NCBI RefSeq assembly: GCF_000155975.1
Contig: NZ_GG730299.1
Location: 1,398,734-1,462,733, forward strand
Origin: Citrobacter youngae ATCC 29220
Lineage (GTDB): Bacteria > Pseudomonadota > Gammaproteobacteria > Enterobacterales > Enterobacteriaceae
DNA length: 64,000 nucleotides
Direction of reading: 5' to 3'
Under the pieces are notes generated by a model that saw nothing but the letters and a program-made list of their open reading frames with translations, had not been told where the DNA came from and searched no databases. The position numbers were made by a program, and so were the translations under genes. This document shows, piece by piece, positions 1-9,093 of the stretch (position 1 is the stretch's first letter; every line of letters begins with the position of its first letter).

Positions 1-187
<187 letters not shown>

Positions 188-259
188 TCAGGCAGCTTGT
201 TTATTCAAAACTGCGCTATTTTTGGCAATTAATGACGCGTATCAGGCATGCCTGCTCTA

Positions 260-886
260 TCAAACGGTAATATCTTTCCACTCGATAATTTTTAATGCCC
301 CAGTCGGACAAGCATTGGCGCATTCCCCGCATAACACACATTTTGAGGACTTTTTCGTTTCCGTGTTAACGGTCGCCATTATCCACGGACAGGCCGTAGT
401 ACAGGCGCTACAGCCAATACACCGTTTATGGTCCACCGCAATACAGCCGTCTTCCTGTTTCCAGGTAATAGCGCCAATTGGGCAGACCTTCATGCATTGC
501 GGATCTTTGCATTGACGGCAGGTATCAGCGGTGTAGTTTAAATCGCCGTACAATCCGCCACCGGACCCGACGCCATCATCGCCAAAGAAGTAATTACGAT
601 GGATTTTGATGCGGGAAAAGAAGGTGCCAACGGCCCCATCGTTATAATTGGTACAGGAAATCTCGCAGCGATGGCAGCCGGTGCAGCGCGCGCGCTGCGT
701 CACCAGCACTCCTTTCGGCGTATTGATAAGTCCCACGGTCCCGCTATCGACATCTTCCTGCTTACATCCAAAAAGTGATAACAACGCGGGCGCAATGGTC
801 AGTCCTGCCAGCCCCTTTCCGGATATACGCAGAAATTCAAGCCGCGTTAAACCACAATCTAAAAATGGACGATCAACCTGGTTCAT
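260..886 (-). CDS. ydhY: YdhY, 4Fe-4S ferredoxin-type electron transfer protein
   Basis: This 208-residue protein matches E. coli YdhY in length and sequence. It carries four cysteine clusters typical of DMSO-reductase-type iron-sulfur subunits: CTGCHRCEISC, CRQCKDPQCMKVC, CIGCSACTTAC and CVLCGECANAC. The N-terminus has a hydrophobic stretch ending in LSLFGC, compatible with export or a membrane anchor. It should carry electrons for the ydhYVWXUT redox system, whose physiological substrate is unknown to me. The gene leads the operon and has a consensus FNR box about 210 bp upstream of its start, indicating anaerobic expression. Confidence 0.93.
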   Translation of the reverse strand: MNQVDRPFLDCGLTRLEFLRISGKGLAGLTIAPALLSLFGCKQEDVDSGTVGLINTPKGVLVTQRARCTGCHRCEISCTNYNDGAVGTFFSRIKIHRNYFFGDDGVGSGGGLYGDLNYTADTCRQCKDPQCMKVCPIGAITWKQEDGCIAVDHKRCIGCSACTTACPWIMATVNTETKKSSKCVLCGECANACPTGALKIIEWKDITV

Positions 887-1364
887 TTATTTCGCATCCT
901 CTTCGCAAACGCAGTAGCAGCAACACATTCAGGCTAATTTCTAAGCTCAGGACAGGCCAATTCGGCCATCAATGTCGCCAATAACACGTGAATTTTTGCC
1001 CTAACCTGATCGTATAAATGACGGTGGTTAAACTGAATGAATCTAATCCTTTAGGGTTAGGCGTAGAAATAATGTGGTTATTCAGCACGCATAGTTTTGA
1101 TCGTCATCAATTAAAAAACGGAAGGGAAATAATTAATGCGGAGTGAGATTTATTATCATTAAGGTAAGTTGAAATAGCATTTCATAAGCTTTGCAAATAT
1201 TTGTGACCCTACTCGCATATATATTTTTATATATCATCCGATATACAATTTAATATACAGCGAAGTTTATCCCGCTAATTGCAGCACTAAATTATATATA
1301 TTGATAAATTAACGTCACGGGAATAAGAGGACGGCGAAAGAAACCACCCTCCTCTTTTTATGGA
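887..1364. other. Intergenic region between fumD and ydhY
   Basis: 478 bp without a supported gene. It contains the ydhY FNR-type promoter (1069-1110) and the presumed untranslated leader of ydhY. The stretch 1190-1310 is strongly AT-rich (TATATA-type runs) and could be an H-NS or IHF target, but I see no clear motif. I found no convincing terminator for fumD beyond a weak GC stretch near 1331-1350. Confidence 0.6.
1069..1110 (-). promoter_or_regulatory. Candidate FNR-activated promoter of ydhY
   Basis: TTGATCGTCATCAA at 1097-1110 is an exact match to the FNR consensus TTGAT-N4-ATCAA. On the minus strand a -10-like CATTAT lies at 1074-1069, so transcription would start near 1062, with the FNR dyad centred about 41.5 bp upstream: the class II activator position. 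The leader to ydhY would be about 175 nt. E. coli ydhY is known to be FNR activated. Confidence 0.75.
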
Positions 1365-1574
1365 TTATCCGGCCAATGCTTTAATAACGGTCTCAATGGC
1401 CTGTTTTTCTAACTCACTGCGCTTCACACGCTGGTTGGCGAGGGTGGTTCTCAGCACGCCCGCAATGACGATATGCTTAGGCTCTTGTCCCAGATCGCGC
1501 ATTTCCAGTACTACTTTACCGACTACTCTGCACATTTCACGGTACAACTCGTCGTCTTTGGTCTGATTTCCCAT
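1365..1574 (-). CDS. fumD: FumD (YdhZ), small fumarase D family protein
   Basis: 69 residues from ATG 1574, starting MGNQTKDDELYREMCRVVG and highly similar to E. coli FumD/YdhZ (also 69 residues). An upstream in-frame GTG at 1595 would add seven residues, but the ATG start agrees with the E. coli protein. E. coli FumD has been reported to have fumarase activity; the family (DUF2767) is small, and no catalytic motif can be read directly. In E. coli it sits between ydhY and pykF. Here ttrRSBCA and two further operons separate it from pykF, as in Salmonella where the homologue borders ttr. Confidence 0.88.
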   Translation of the reverse strand: MGNQTKDDELYREMCRVVGKVVLEMRDLGQEPKHIVIAGVLRTTLANQRVKRSELEKQAIETVIKALAG

Positions 1575-1666
1575 ATTTGCCCGCTCGTCATTCACTCAAA
1601 CCAACAGCATATATCACTCTGGCTGATTAGACAAAATTCAATGAAAATCAAACAAATGTCATAAAT

Positions 1667-2251
1667 TTACTGGATCCGCTGCAGCCGGTTTACCAGTTCA
1701 GCAAGGCTTCCCGCCCGCATTTTTTCCATCACCCGCGCCCGATGAACTTCAACCGTGCGCACGGCGATATTCATCGCATCAGCGATTTCCCGATTCATTA
1801 ACCCTTTTGCTACCCATTGAGCCAGCTCTCGCTCTTTCGGCGTGAGCATCTGATAGCAGGCCACGATCTCTTGGCGCGCGAAAGCGACGTCAGAGATCTG
1901 CAAAGCATGCTCTAACGCCGCCTGCAGCGGCCCGGCAGAGACGGGCTTTTGCAAAAAATCGACCGCGCCACGTTTCATTTGCTCAACGGCCATCGGCACA
2001 TCGCCATGCCCGGTGAGAAACACCACCGCCAGCGTACTTTCTCGTTGGCGCATCGCTTCATGCACAGCGTGCCCATCCATTACCGGCATACGCATATCCA
2101 GCAGCAGTACGCCCACCTGGTGCAGATTTGCCTCAGCGAGGAATGTGTCGCCTTGATTCCAGCAACATACCTCATATCCCATGCTTTCCAGTAAAAATGC
2201 ACAGGCCTGGGTGACGGCAATGTCGTCATCCAGCAGATGAATGATTGCCAC
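1667..2251 (-). CDS. ttrR: TtrR, tetrathionate response regulator
   Basis: 194-residue response regulator. The receiver domain (about 1-115) has acidic residues DDD at 8-10, the phospho-acceptor Asp52 in LLLDMRMPVMDG, a conserved Thr in VVFLTGHGD and Lys in LQKPVS. A LuxR/FixJ-type helix-turn-helix follows (about 130-190, LTPKERELAQWVAKGLMNREIA). In Salmonella TtrR activates ttrBCA in response to tetrathionate with TtrS. The gene starts 26 nt inside the end of ttrS, implying translational coupling, and it is divergent from ttrBCA. Confidence 0.95.
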   Translation of the reverse strand: MAIIHLLDDDIAVTQACAFLLESMGYEVCCWNQGDTFLAEANLHQVGVLLLDMRMPVMDGHAVHEAMRQRESTLAVVFLTGHGDVPMAVEQMKRGAVDFLQKPVSAGPLQAALEHALQISDVAFARQEIVACYQMLTPKERELAQWVAKGLMNREIADAMNIAVRTVEVHRARVMEKMRAGSLAELVNRLQRIQ

Positions 2252-4007
2252 TACGGCCTGCCTCCCGATTTTGCTTAAAATGCAATGTTACCACCACGCC
2301 CGCCTTTCCATCCGGAGCCTGCTGATTTTTGATGTCAATCTCTCCGTTTGCGTAGCGCACCAGCCGCTGACAGATGGCCAGCCCCAGTCCCATGCCTTCT
2401 TTTCGGGTAGTCATAAACGGCTGAAAAGCCTGATACAGTTGAGCCTCATCAATGCCTCCAGCGTTATCCTGCACCTGAATACTCATCCCCTCGTCCTCGC
2501 ACAGGGCGCTAAACCACACCGTTAACGCCCCTGCCTGAGCTGCATTAAGAACCAGATTGGCCAGCACCTGCTCAAGCAGAACGCTCGGCAGAGTCAGCGT
2601 TAACGTCTTATTCACCCGCGTTTGTAGCGCAACCTCCGGGAATTGCTGGGGCATACGCAATAATTGCCAAACGTGATAAATGGCATCATGAACATTGATG
2701 GCTCGCCAGTCATCGGTCATCACCGGGTTGCCCTGCGCCTGGCTGACCCACAGTCGAAGATTGCGTAACGTATCAGCCCCTCGCTGCGCCTGGGCATCAA
2801 TGTGTTCAAGCGCGGACAACAACGGATGCTGCGCATCCTGACCGCGCAGGCGGATCAAACACCCTTGCGCATAATGACGGATAGCTGACAGCGGCTGGTT
2901 GAGCTCGTGGGCAAAGCCGGAAGTCATCTCCCCGAGCACGCTCATCTGACGGGCGGTTTCCAGCGCCTGCTCCTGTTTGCGTAACAGAATGCTGTTCCGC
3001 TCCAGTTGCCTGCCGCGGCGGCGGACCAGCAGCATCACCCAGATGTAATTGAGCGTAAGCACCAACAGCGCTACCGCTATAGCCCCCATTGCCAGCCGGT
3101 GTTGAATAAACCAACTTTTGACATCCAGCCACAGCTGACGCTGTTGCGGATGCTGGCGAACAGCGCGTAGCAACGCTTCAACCTCACGCGTTGAGGCGGG
3201 CGCTCCCCAGCGAAACGTCGCGTTCTGCGGCGCATTGAACAGCACCCGCGTGACGCGATCGGCCAACTCGTCGCTCACCGCAGGCAGCGCCGCAAATGAC
3301 CAGTCAGGATAAAGTGGCGTACTGGTTAAACAGGGGATTGAGGTTGGACGATCGAGCACAATCCTAAAGTCCGCTTTATGAATAAGTCCTTCCTCATCCA
3401 TATTTTCCAGCAGACACACCGGCACAATCACCGCCTGTACGGCTTTTTCACGTAATAAATAGAGTAAAGCATCGGCGGGAAACCCGGTAAACGTCAGGCG
3501 TAAATCACGTTCAGGTCGCAGACCGGCATCGCTGAGCGCTTTATATCCCAGCAAATAGCCGCCAAATGCCTGAGCGTCAATGGCGCCAACCGTTTTGCCG
3601 ATCAGGTCGTGTGCGGAGGTTATCCCGCTGTCGCGTCTGACGAGGATCGCGCTACCGATCACGTTACTGGCGGCTTTTCCGCCGCGAGTAGAGCGTAGCG
3701 ACGCCAGCCAGCGTAGCGCAGAGCGGCTGTTTAGCTGTACAAACTGCGCCGGATTAGTGACCACAAATTGTACCGTTCCACGGTTCACCGCCTCCTGCAT
3801 CTGGTGCAGATCCAGCGGTTGAATGTGAAACTGTTCGCCGGGGATTTGCTGATTCAACAAGGTTTCCAGCGGCTGCCAGTGATGACGTGTGGAGACTTCT
3901 CCACGCATCGCCAACACGCCAATGTTCCATGTCTGCGCCCTGACCGCGCCGCTTAGCATCCACAGCGACGCCAGCACCGTCAGGCATTTTACTACGTTGC
4001 GTCCCAC
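2226..4007 (-). CDS. ttrS: TtrS, tetrathionate sensor histidine kinase
   Basis: 593 residues from a GTG start at 4007. A signal peptide (1-24, ending AVRA) is followed by a periplasmic binding-protein-like sensor domain (about 26-295) of the phosphonate-binding type. A transmembrane helix lies at about 306-328. The cytoplasmic kinase has the H-box GEMTSGFAHELNQPLSAIR with His367, the N-box VLANLVLNAAQAG, and the G-boxes DNAGGIDEAQ and GMGLGLAICQRLV. It closely resembles Salmonella TtrS, which senses tetrathionate. The GTG start is chosen because it gives a complete signal peptide; a later in-frame ATG would truncate it. Confidence 0.94.
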   Translation of the reverse strand: MGRNVVKCLTVLASLWMLSGAVRAQTWNIGVLAMRGEVSTRHHWQPLETLLNQQIPGEQFHIQPLDLHQMQEAVNRGTVQFVVTNPAQFVQLNSRSALRWLASLRSTRGGKAASNVIGSAILVRRDSGITSAHDLIGKTVGAIDAQAFGGYLLGYKALSDAGLRPERDLRLTFTGFPADALLYLLREKAVQAVIVPVCLLENMDEEGLIHKADFRIVLDRPTSIPCLTSTPLYPDWSFAALPAVSDELADRVTRVLFNAPQNATFRWGAPASTREVEALLRAVRQHPQQRQLWLDVKSWFIQHRLAMGAIAVALLVLTLNYIWVMLLVRRRGRQLERNSILLRKQEQALETARQMSVLGEMTSGFAHELNQPLSAIRHYAQGCLIRLRGQDAQHPLLSALEHIDAQAQRGADTLRNLRLWVSQAQGNPVMTDDWRAINVHDAIYHVWQLLRMPQQFPEVALQTRVNKTLTLTLPSVLLEQVLANLVLNAAQAGALTVWFSALCEDEGMSIQVQDNAGGIDEAQLYQAFQPFMTTRKEGMGLGLAICQRLVRYANGEIDIKNQQAPDGKAGVVVTLHFKQNREAGRSGNHSSAG

Positions 4008-4029
4008 TCAATTATCCCTGTCAATTATG

Positions 4030-4043
4030 TTGTTTTAGATCAA
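4030..4043 (+). promoter_or_regulatory. Candidate FNR box upstream of ttrB
   Basis: TTGTTTTAGATCAA matches TTGAT-N4-ATCAA in nine of ten defined positions. It lies in the 178-bp divergent ttrS-ttrB spacer, about 150 bp before the ttrB ATG. Salmonella ttrBCA requires FNR as well as TtrRS, so this is the expected anaerobic control site. The TtrR site is not recognisable to me. Confidence 0.6.
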
Positions 4044-4185
4044 CAACAAGCCGGGTATGTGGTTAACCACAATAGAGTCCCCCCGTCACGATTTTTACAC
4101 TGTAAATCATCGAGATTCTTTATTCATCACACGCAAATCAACGGCGTGACCAATGTTTCGTTGTTGCATCGTGACGGGAGAAAAT

Positions 4186-4920
4186 ATGGACAGCAGTAAA
4201 CGGCAGTTTCTCCAGCAACTGGGCGTCCTGACCGCTGGCGCATCACTGGTCCCCCTGGCGCAGGCGCAATTCCCCTTCTCGCCTGAGCGCCATGAGGGCT
4301 CACTTCAGCATCGCTACGCCATGCTGATCGATCTGCGACGCTGTATCGGCTGCCAGGCCTGTACCGTCAGTTGCGCCATTGAAAACCAGACGCCGCAGGG
4401 AGAATTCAGAACCCTGGTCAACCAGTATCAGGTGCAGATTACAGGCCAGCACAGCGTCACCAACGTCCTGCTGCCGCGTCTGTGCAACCATTGTGATAAT
4501 CCCCCTTGCGTACCCGTTTGTCCGGTGCAGGCTACCTTCCAACGCAAAGACGGTATTGTGGTGGTCGACAACACCCGCTGCGTGGGTTGCGCCTACTGCG
4601 TGCAGGCCTGTCCTTACGATGCGCGATTTATCAACCACGAAACGCAAACCGCCGACAAATGCACCTTTTGCGTCCACCGCCTGGAAGCGGGCCTGCTTCC
4701 GGCCTGCGTGGAGTCCTGCGTCGGCGGCGCGCGCATCATCGGCGATATCAACGATCCGCACAGCCGGATCTCGCAAATGCTGCGTGAACACCATGACGCC
4801 ATCAAAGTGCTGAAACCGGAAAACGGGACTGCGCCGCACGTGTTCTATCTGGGTCTGGATGAAGCGTTTGTCACCCCGTTAATGGGACGTGCTCAACCCG
4901 CACTCTGGCAGGAGGTTTAA
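4186..4920 (+). CDS. ttrB: TtrB, tetrathionate reductase iron-sulfur subunit
   Basis: 244 residues from ATG 4186, preceded by a GGGAG ribosome-binding site. The start is taken here rather than at an upstream in-frame ATG (4153) because it gives a leader MDSSKRQFLQQLGVLTAGAS ending in AQA, typical of exported ferredoxin-like subunits. Four cysteine groups bind 4Fe-4S clusters: CIGCQACTVSC, CNHCDNPPCVPVC, CVGCAYCVQAC and CTFCVHRLEAGLLPAC. It passes electrons from the quinol oxidase TtrC to the molybdenum subunit TtrA on the periplasmic side. Its stop codon abuts the ttrC start. Confidence 0.95.
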   Translation: MDSSKRQFLQQLGVLTAGASLVPLAQAQFPFSPERHEGSLQHRYAMLIDLRRCIGCQACTVSCAIENQTPQGEFRTLVNQYQVQITGQHSVTNVLLPRLCNHCDNPPCVPVCPVQATFQRKDGIVVVDNTRCVGCAYCVQACPYDARFINHETQTADKCTFCVHRLEAGLLPACVESCVGGARIIGDINDPHSRISQMLREHHDAIKVLKPENGTAPHVFYLGLDEAFVTPLMGRAQPALWQEV

Positions 4921-5943
4921 ATGAACCATTCACTGATTATCGAAGAGGTTCTGGCCCATCCTCAGGACGTAAGCTGGTTACCCTGGGCCGTACAGTATTT
5001 CTTTTTTATTGGCATTGCCGCCTGCGCCGCGCTGTTCGCCTGCGTGCTGCACTGGCGCAAACAAGAGACGCCGGAACTGGAAAACCTGACGCTGTTAATC
5101 GCCCTGACCTGCGCGATTACCGCGCCGCTGGCGCTGACCGCTGACTTACACCAAACCGCCCGCGTCTGGCATTTTTATGCTTATCCGACGCCATGGTCCT
5201 GGATGCCCTGGGGCGCGCTGTTTTTACCGCTGTTTACCGGCTTCTTAGGGTTATGGTTTCTGGCACAGCACGTTAAGCAGCTAACGCTTAAAAGTTACAG
5301 TGTAACTAAATGGTTGGCCGTCGGTAGCGCCTTGTCCGCTATCGGATTACTGGTTTACACCGGTCGCGAAGTGTCCGTGGTGCAGGCGCGCCCCGTCTGG
5401 TTCAGCTACGCCTTTCCGGTTGCGATGTTCCTTAGCGCCCTGCAAACGTTCCTCGCCCTGCTCATCGCTGCAACAAAAAGTGAAGGATCTGTGCTGCGCA
5501 AACTGGCGTGGGGACAAATTATCGCCCTGGTCGCGCTGGCTATCGTGGTGGCAATTTGGGCGAGCGGCAATACGCTTTCCGGGACAGCGATTCGCCAGTG
5601 GCTGGACGTTGCCTCTTCGGCACGACACTACGCCTTCGGCTGGGTGGCGCTGTGGCTTGTATCGCTGGGCCTTTGCGGGCTGGTGCTGCGTTACCCCTTG
5701 TTGCGACCGCTGCGCATATTGCTGGCGTTTAGCGCCATGGCGCTGTGCTGGCTGATGCGCTGGACATTACTCATTCAGGTACAAACCGTACCGAAATTTA
5801 ACGCCCAGTTTAACCCTTATACCCTGCCCGGCGGTACCGATGGCTGGCTGGCCATTGTGGGCACCTTCGGCCTGTGGATAGCACTGATCGTTATTATTCG
5901 TGAAGCCCTGAGCGCGATCGCAAGGAGAATACAGCATGGCTAA
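4921..5943 (+). CDS. ttrC: TtrC, tetrathionate reductase membrane subunit (NrfD family)
   Basis: 340-residue integral membrane protein with about nine hydrophobic segments and no cofactor cysteine motifs, consistent with the NrfD/PsrC quinol-oxidising anchor. Conserved-looking polar residues in helices include PLALTADLHQTARVWHF near residue 60, the usual quinol-site region. The ATG directly follows the ttrB TAA, with a GGAGG Shine-Dalgarno inside the ttrB tail, and the 3' end overlaps ttrA by 8 nt: a tightly coupled operon. It should oxidise menaquinol and feed TtrB. Confidence 0.94.
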   Translation: MNHSLIIEEVLAHPQDVSWLPWAVQYFFFIGIAACAALFACVLHWRKQETPELENLTLLIALTCAITAPLALTADLHQTARVWHFYAYPTPWSWMPWGALFLPLFTGFLGLWFLAQHVKQLTLKSYSVTKWLAVGSALSAIGLLVYTGREVSVVQARPVWFSYAFPVAMFLSALQTFLALLIAATKSEGSVLRKLAWGQIIALVALAIVVAIWASGNTLSGTAIRQWLDVASSARHYAFGWVALWLVSLGLCGLVLRYPLLRPLRILLAFSAMALCWLMRWTLLIQVQTVPKFNAQFNPYTLPGGTDGWLAIVGTFGLWIALIVIIREALSAIARRIQHG

Positions 5944-8900
5944 TTTAACCCGTCGTCAGTGGCTTAAAGTGGGACTTGCCGTAGGTGGCATGGTGACTTT
6001 TGGCCTGAGTTATCGGGATGTGGCAAAGCGCGCGTTAGACGGTTTGCTGGATGGCACCTCGGGCAAAATCACCCGCGACCGCATCTTCGGCAATTCACTC
6101 ATCCCCGAAGCCAATGCCCAGCCGCATTGGCAGCAGAACCCGCAGCAGGTGATCTCCATGACGCAGTGCTTCGGCTGCTGGACGCAGTGCGGCGTGCGGG
6201 TTCGCGTAGACAGTGAACAAGGCAAAGTGCTGCGCATTGCCGGGAATCCGTATCATCCGTTGTCTCACGAGCACCATATTGACTCTTCCGTCCCCTTTGC
6301 CACCGCAATGGCGCAACTGGCGGGCGAGTCGGGTCTGGACGCGCGTTCAACCGCCTGCGCCCGTGGCGCAACCTTACTTGAAGGCCTGTACAGCCCACTG
6401 CGCATCCTGGAGCCCATGAAGCGCGTTGGTAAGCGCGGCGAGGGAAAATGGCAGCGCATCAGCTTCGAACAATTAATCACAGAGGTGGTGGAAGGCGGCG
6501 ACCTGTTTGGCGAAGGGCATGTGGACGGCCTGCGGGCAATTCACGATCCCAATACGCCGCTTGACGCCAGACATCCCGGCTTTGGCCCCAAATCCAATCA
6601 GTTGCTGGTGACCAATACCAGCGATGAAGGGCGAGATACGTTTTTACGCCGCTTTGCGCTGAACAGTTTCGGTAGTAAAAACTTCGGCGCGCATGGCGCT
6701 TACTGCGGCCTGGCCTACCGGGCCGGTTCTGGCGCGCTAATGGGCGATCTGGATAAAAACACCCACGTGAAACCCGACTGGGATAACGTCGAGTTCGCGC
6801 TGTTTATGGGAACCTCTCCGGCGCAATCCGGCAACCCGTTTAAACGCCAGGCTCGCCAGCTCGCCAGCGCCCGCCTGCGTGATGATTTCCGCTATGTGGT
6901 GGTCGCCCCCGCGCTGCCATTAACCACGGTGCTGGCTGACGATCGCGGCCACTGGCAGCCCGTGCGGCCGGGAAGCGACTCCGCGCTGGCGATGGGGATG
7001 ATGCGCTGGATAATCGAAAAACAGCGCTATAACGCCGATTACCTTGCGATTCCCGGCGTGCAGGCAATGCAGCTGGCCGGAGAAAAAAGCTGGAGCAACG
7101 CCACGCACCTGGTGATTACCGATGAAATCCCAAACCTTGCCGGGCAGCATTTGACCCTCGCCCATCTGAGCGCAAACGCCGCCCAGGAGCCGGTGGTCAT
7201 TAACGCTGCCGGCGAAATCGTCGCCGCCAGCAGTTGCCAGCGCGCGCAGTTATTCGTCACCCGCGCGGTGACCCTGGCTGACGGGCAGACGGTAACGGTA
7301 AAAAGCAGCTTCCAGTGTCTGAAAGAGTCCGCCGAAAAACTGACGCTGGCGCAATACAGCCAGCAGTGCGGCGTGTCTGAAGCCGACATCATTGCCCTGG
7401 CCGACGCGTTTACCCGCCATGGACGTAAAGCGGCGGTGGTCACCCACGGCGGAATGATGGCAGGTAATGGGTTTTATAACGCCTGGTCGGTGATGATGCT
7501 CAATGCGCTGATTGGCAACCTGAGTCTCGAAGGCGGTGTGTTTGTCGGCGGCGGCAAGTTCAATGGCGCCACCGATGGCCCACGCTACAATATGGACAGT
7601 TTCACCGGGAAGGTAAAACCGAAAGGGTTAAGCATCGCGCGCAGTAAAACCGCTTATGAGTCTTCCGAAGAGTACCGCAATAAGGTGGCTGCCGGACAAT
7701 CTCCCTTCCCGGCAAAAGCGCCGTGGTATCCGTTTGTGGCGGGTCAACTTACCGAGTTGCTCGTCTCTGCGCTCGAAGGCTACCCGTATCCGCTAAAGGC
7801 CTGGATTTCCAATATGACGAACCCGTTCTACGGTATCGCGGGGTTGCGCGGCGTGGCGGAAGAAAAGCTTAAAGATCCGGCGCGTCTGCCGCTGTTTATC
7901 GCCATTGATGCCTTTATGAACGAAACCACGGCGCTGGCAGATTACATTGTGCCGGACACCCATAACTTCGAAAGCTGGGGATTCAGCGCCCCGTGGGCAG
8001 GCGTCGCCAGCAAAGCCACCACCGCTCGCTGGCCGGTCGTCAAGCCCGCGACCAGCAGTGCCGCTGACGGTCAGCCTGCCTCGATGGAATCTTTCTGTAT
8101 TGCGGTAGCAAAACGCATTGGGCTACCCGGATTCGGCGACAATGCGATTACCGATCCGCAAGGCAATCGGTATCCGTTAAATCGTGCGGAAGATTACTAC
8201 CTGCGCCTCGCCGCCAATATTGCGTTTATGGGCAAAGCGCCGGTCGCCGAGGCGCAGCCGGAAGATATTACGTTGACCGGGGTGCAACGGATCATGCCGG
8301 TGATAAAACAAACGCTGAAAGCCGATGAAATCAGCCGGGTGGCGTTTGTGTATTCGCGCGGCGGGCGTTTCGCTCCGGCCAGCAGTGGTCGGGTGGAGGA
8401 TCGCGTCGGCAATGCGTGGGAAAAACCGCTGCAAATCTGGAACGCTGACGTCGCCGCGCACCGTCATGCGATTACCGGCGAGCGCTACAGCGGCTGCCCG
8501 GCCTGGTATCCTTCGCGCCTGTCAGACGGACGTGCGGTCGAGGAATTATTCCCCGAACAAGAATGGCCGCTGAAACTGATCTCCTTTAAATCCAATACCA
8601 TGTCCAGCGCCACGGCGGTGATCCCGCGCCTGCATCATCTGAAGCCGGTTAATCTGGTGGCGCTCAACCCGCAGGATGGTCAGCGATACGGTTTAGCACA
8701 TGGCGATATAGTGCGTATTACGACGCCTGGCGGTCAGGCACAGGCGCAAATTAGCCTGCTTCATGGGGTTATGCCGGGAGTTATCGCCATTGAGCATGGC
8801 TATGGACATAAAGAAATGGGCGCGGCGCAACATACTCTCGACGGCGAGCCGATGGCGTTTGACGCGCAGATAAGGTCGGGGATTAATCTCAACGATTTGG

Positions 8901-9001
8901 GCTTTGCGGATCCTACCCGGCAGGTAACCAATACCTGGCTCGACTGGGTGTCGGGGGCGGCGGTGCGCCAGGGACTGCCAGCGAGAATTGAGCGCGTGTA
9001 A
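5936..9001 (+). CDS. ttrA: TtrA, tetrathionate reductase molybdopterin subunit
   Basis: 1021-residue molybdopterin oxidoreductase. The N-terminus has a twin-arginine signal (LTRRQWLKVGLAVGG). A cluster motif follows near residue 77 (CFGCWTQCGVRVR, with a further Cys in STACARGA). The candidate Mo ligand cysteine is in HGAYCGLAYRAGSG, and a C-terminal molydopterin dinucleotide-binding domain is evident (LVALNPQDGQRYGLAHGD). TtrA reduces tetrathionate to thiosulfate in the periplasm as a terminal electron acceptor, an advantage in the inflamed gut known from Salmonella. It overlaps ttrC by 8 nt and ends the operon. Confidence 0.95.
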   Translation: MANLTRRQWLKVGLAVGGMVTFGLSYRDVAKRALDGLLDGTSGKITRDRIFGNSLIPEANAQPHWQQNPQQVISMTQCFGCWTQCGVRVRVDSEQGKVLRIAGNPYHPLSHEHHIDSSVPFATAMAQLAGESGLDARSTACARGATLLEGLYSPLRILEPMKRVGKRGEGKWQRISFEQLITEVVEGGDLFGEGHVDGLRAIHDPNTPLDARHPGFGPKSNQLLVTNTSDEGRDTFLRRFALNSFGSKNFGAHGAYCGLAYRAGSGALMGDLDKNTHVKPDWDNVEFALFMGTSPAQSGNPFKRQARQLASARLRDDFRYVVVAPALPLTTVLADDRGHWQPVRPGSDSALAMGMMRWIIEKQRYNADYLAIPGVQAMQLAGEKSWSNATHLVITDEIPNLAGQHLTLAHLSANAAQEPVVINAAGEIVAASSCQRAQLFVTRAVTLADGQTVTVKSSFQCLKESAEKLTLAQYSQQCGVSEADIIALADAFTRHGRKAAVVTHGGMMAGNGFYNAWSVMMLNALIGNLSLEGGVFVGGGKFNGATDGPRYNMDSFTGKVKPKGLSIARSKTAYESSEEYRNKVAAGQSPFPAKAPWYPFVAGQLTELLVSALEGYPYPLKAWISNMTNPFYGIAGLRGVAEEKLKDPARLPLFIAIDAFMNETTALADYIVPDTHNFESWGFSAPWAGVASKATTARWPVVKPATSSAADGQPASMESFCIAVAKRIGLPGFGDNAITDPQGNRYPLNRAEDYYLRLAANIAFMGKAPVAEAQPEDITLTGVQRIMPVIKQTLKADEISRVAFVYSRGGRFAPASSGRVEDRVGNAWEKPLQIWNADVAAHRHAITGERYSGCPAWYPSRLSDGRAVEELFPEQEWPLKLISFKSNTMSSATAVIPRLHHLKPVNLVALNPQDGQRYGLAHGDIVRITTPGGQAQAQISLLHGVMPGVIAIEHGYGHKEMGAAQHTLDGEPMAFDAQIRSGINLNDLGFADPTRQVTNTWLDWVSGAAVRQGLPARIERV

Positions 9002-9031
9002 CTCTGGCGCTGCTGGCAACGCTAACGCGTT

Positions 9032-9064
9032 TTATCCGGCCCACAGGACGTGTAGGCCGGATAA
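9032..9064. repeat. REP-type palindrome between ttrA and metQ-like gene
   Basis: Arms TTATCCGGCC (9032-9041) and GGCCGGATAA (9055-9064) form a perfect 10-bp stem with the enterobacterial REP signature. It sits between convergent genes and may protect both mRNA 3' ends. Confidence 0.8.
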
Positions 9065-9093
9065 GGTTATGCCGCTACCCGGCAAACTGCGGA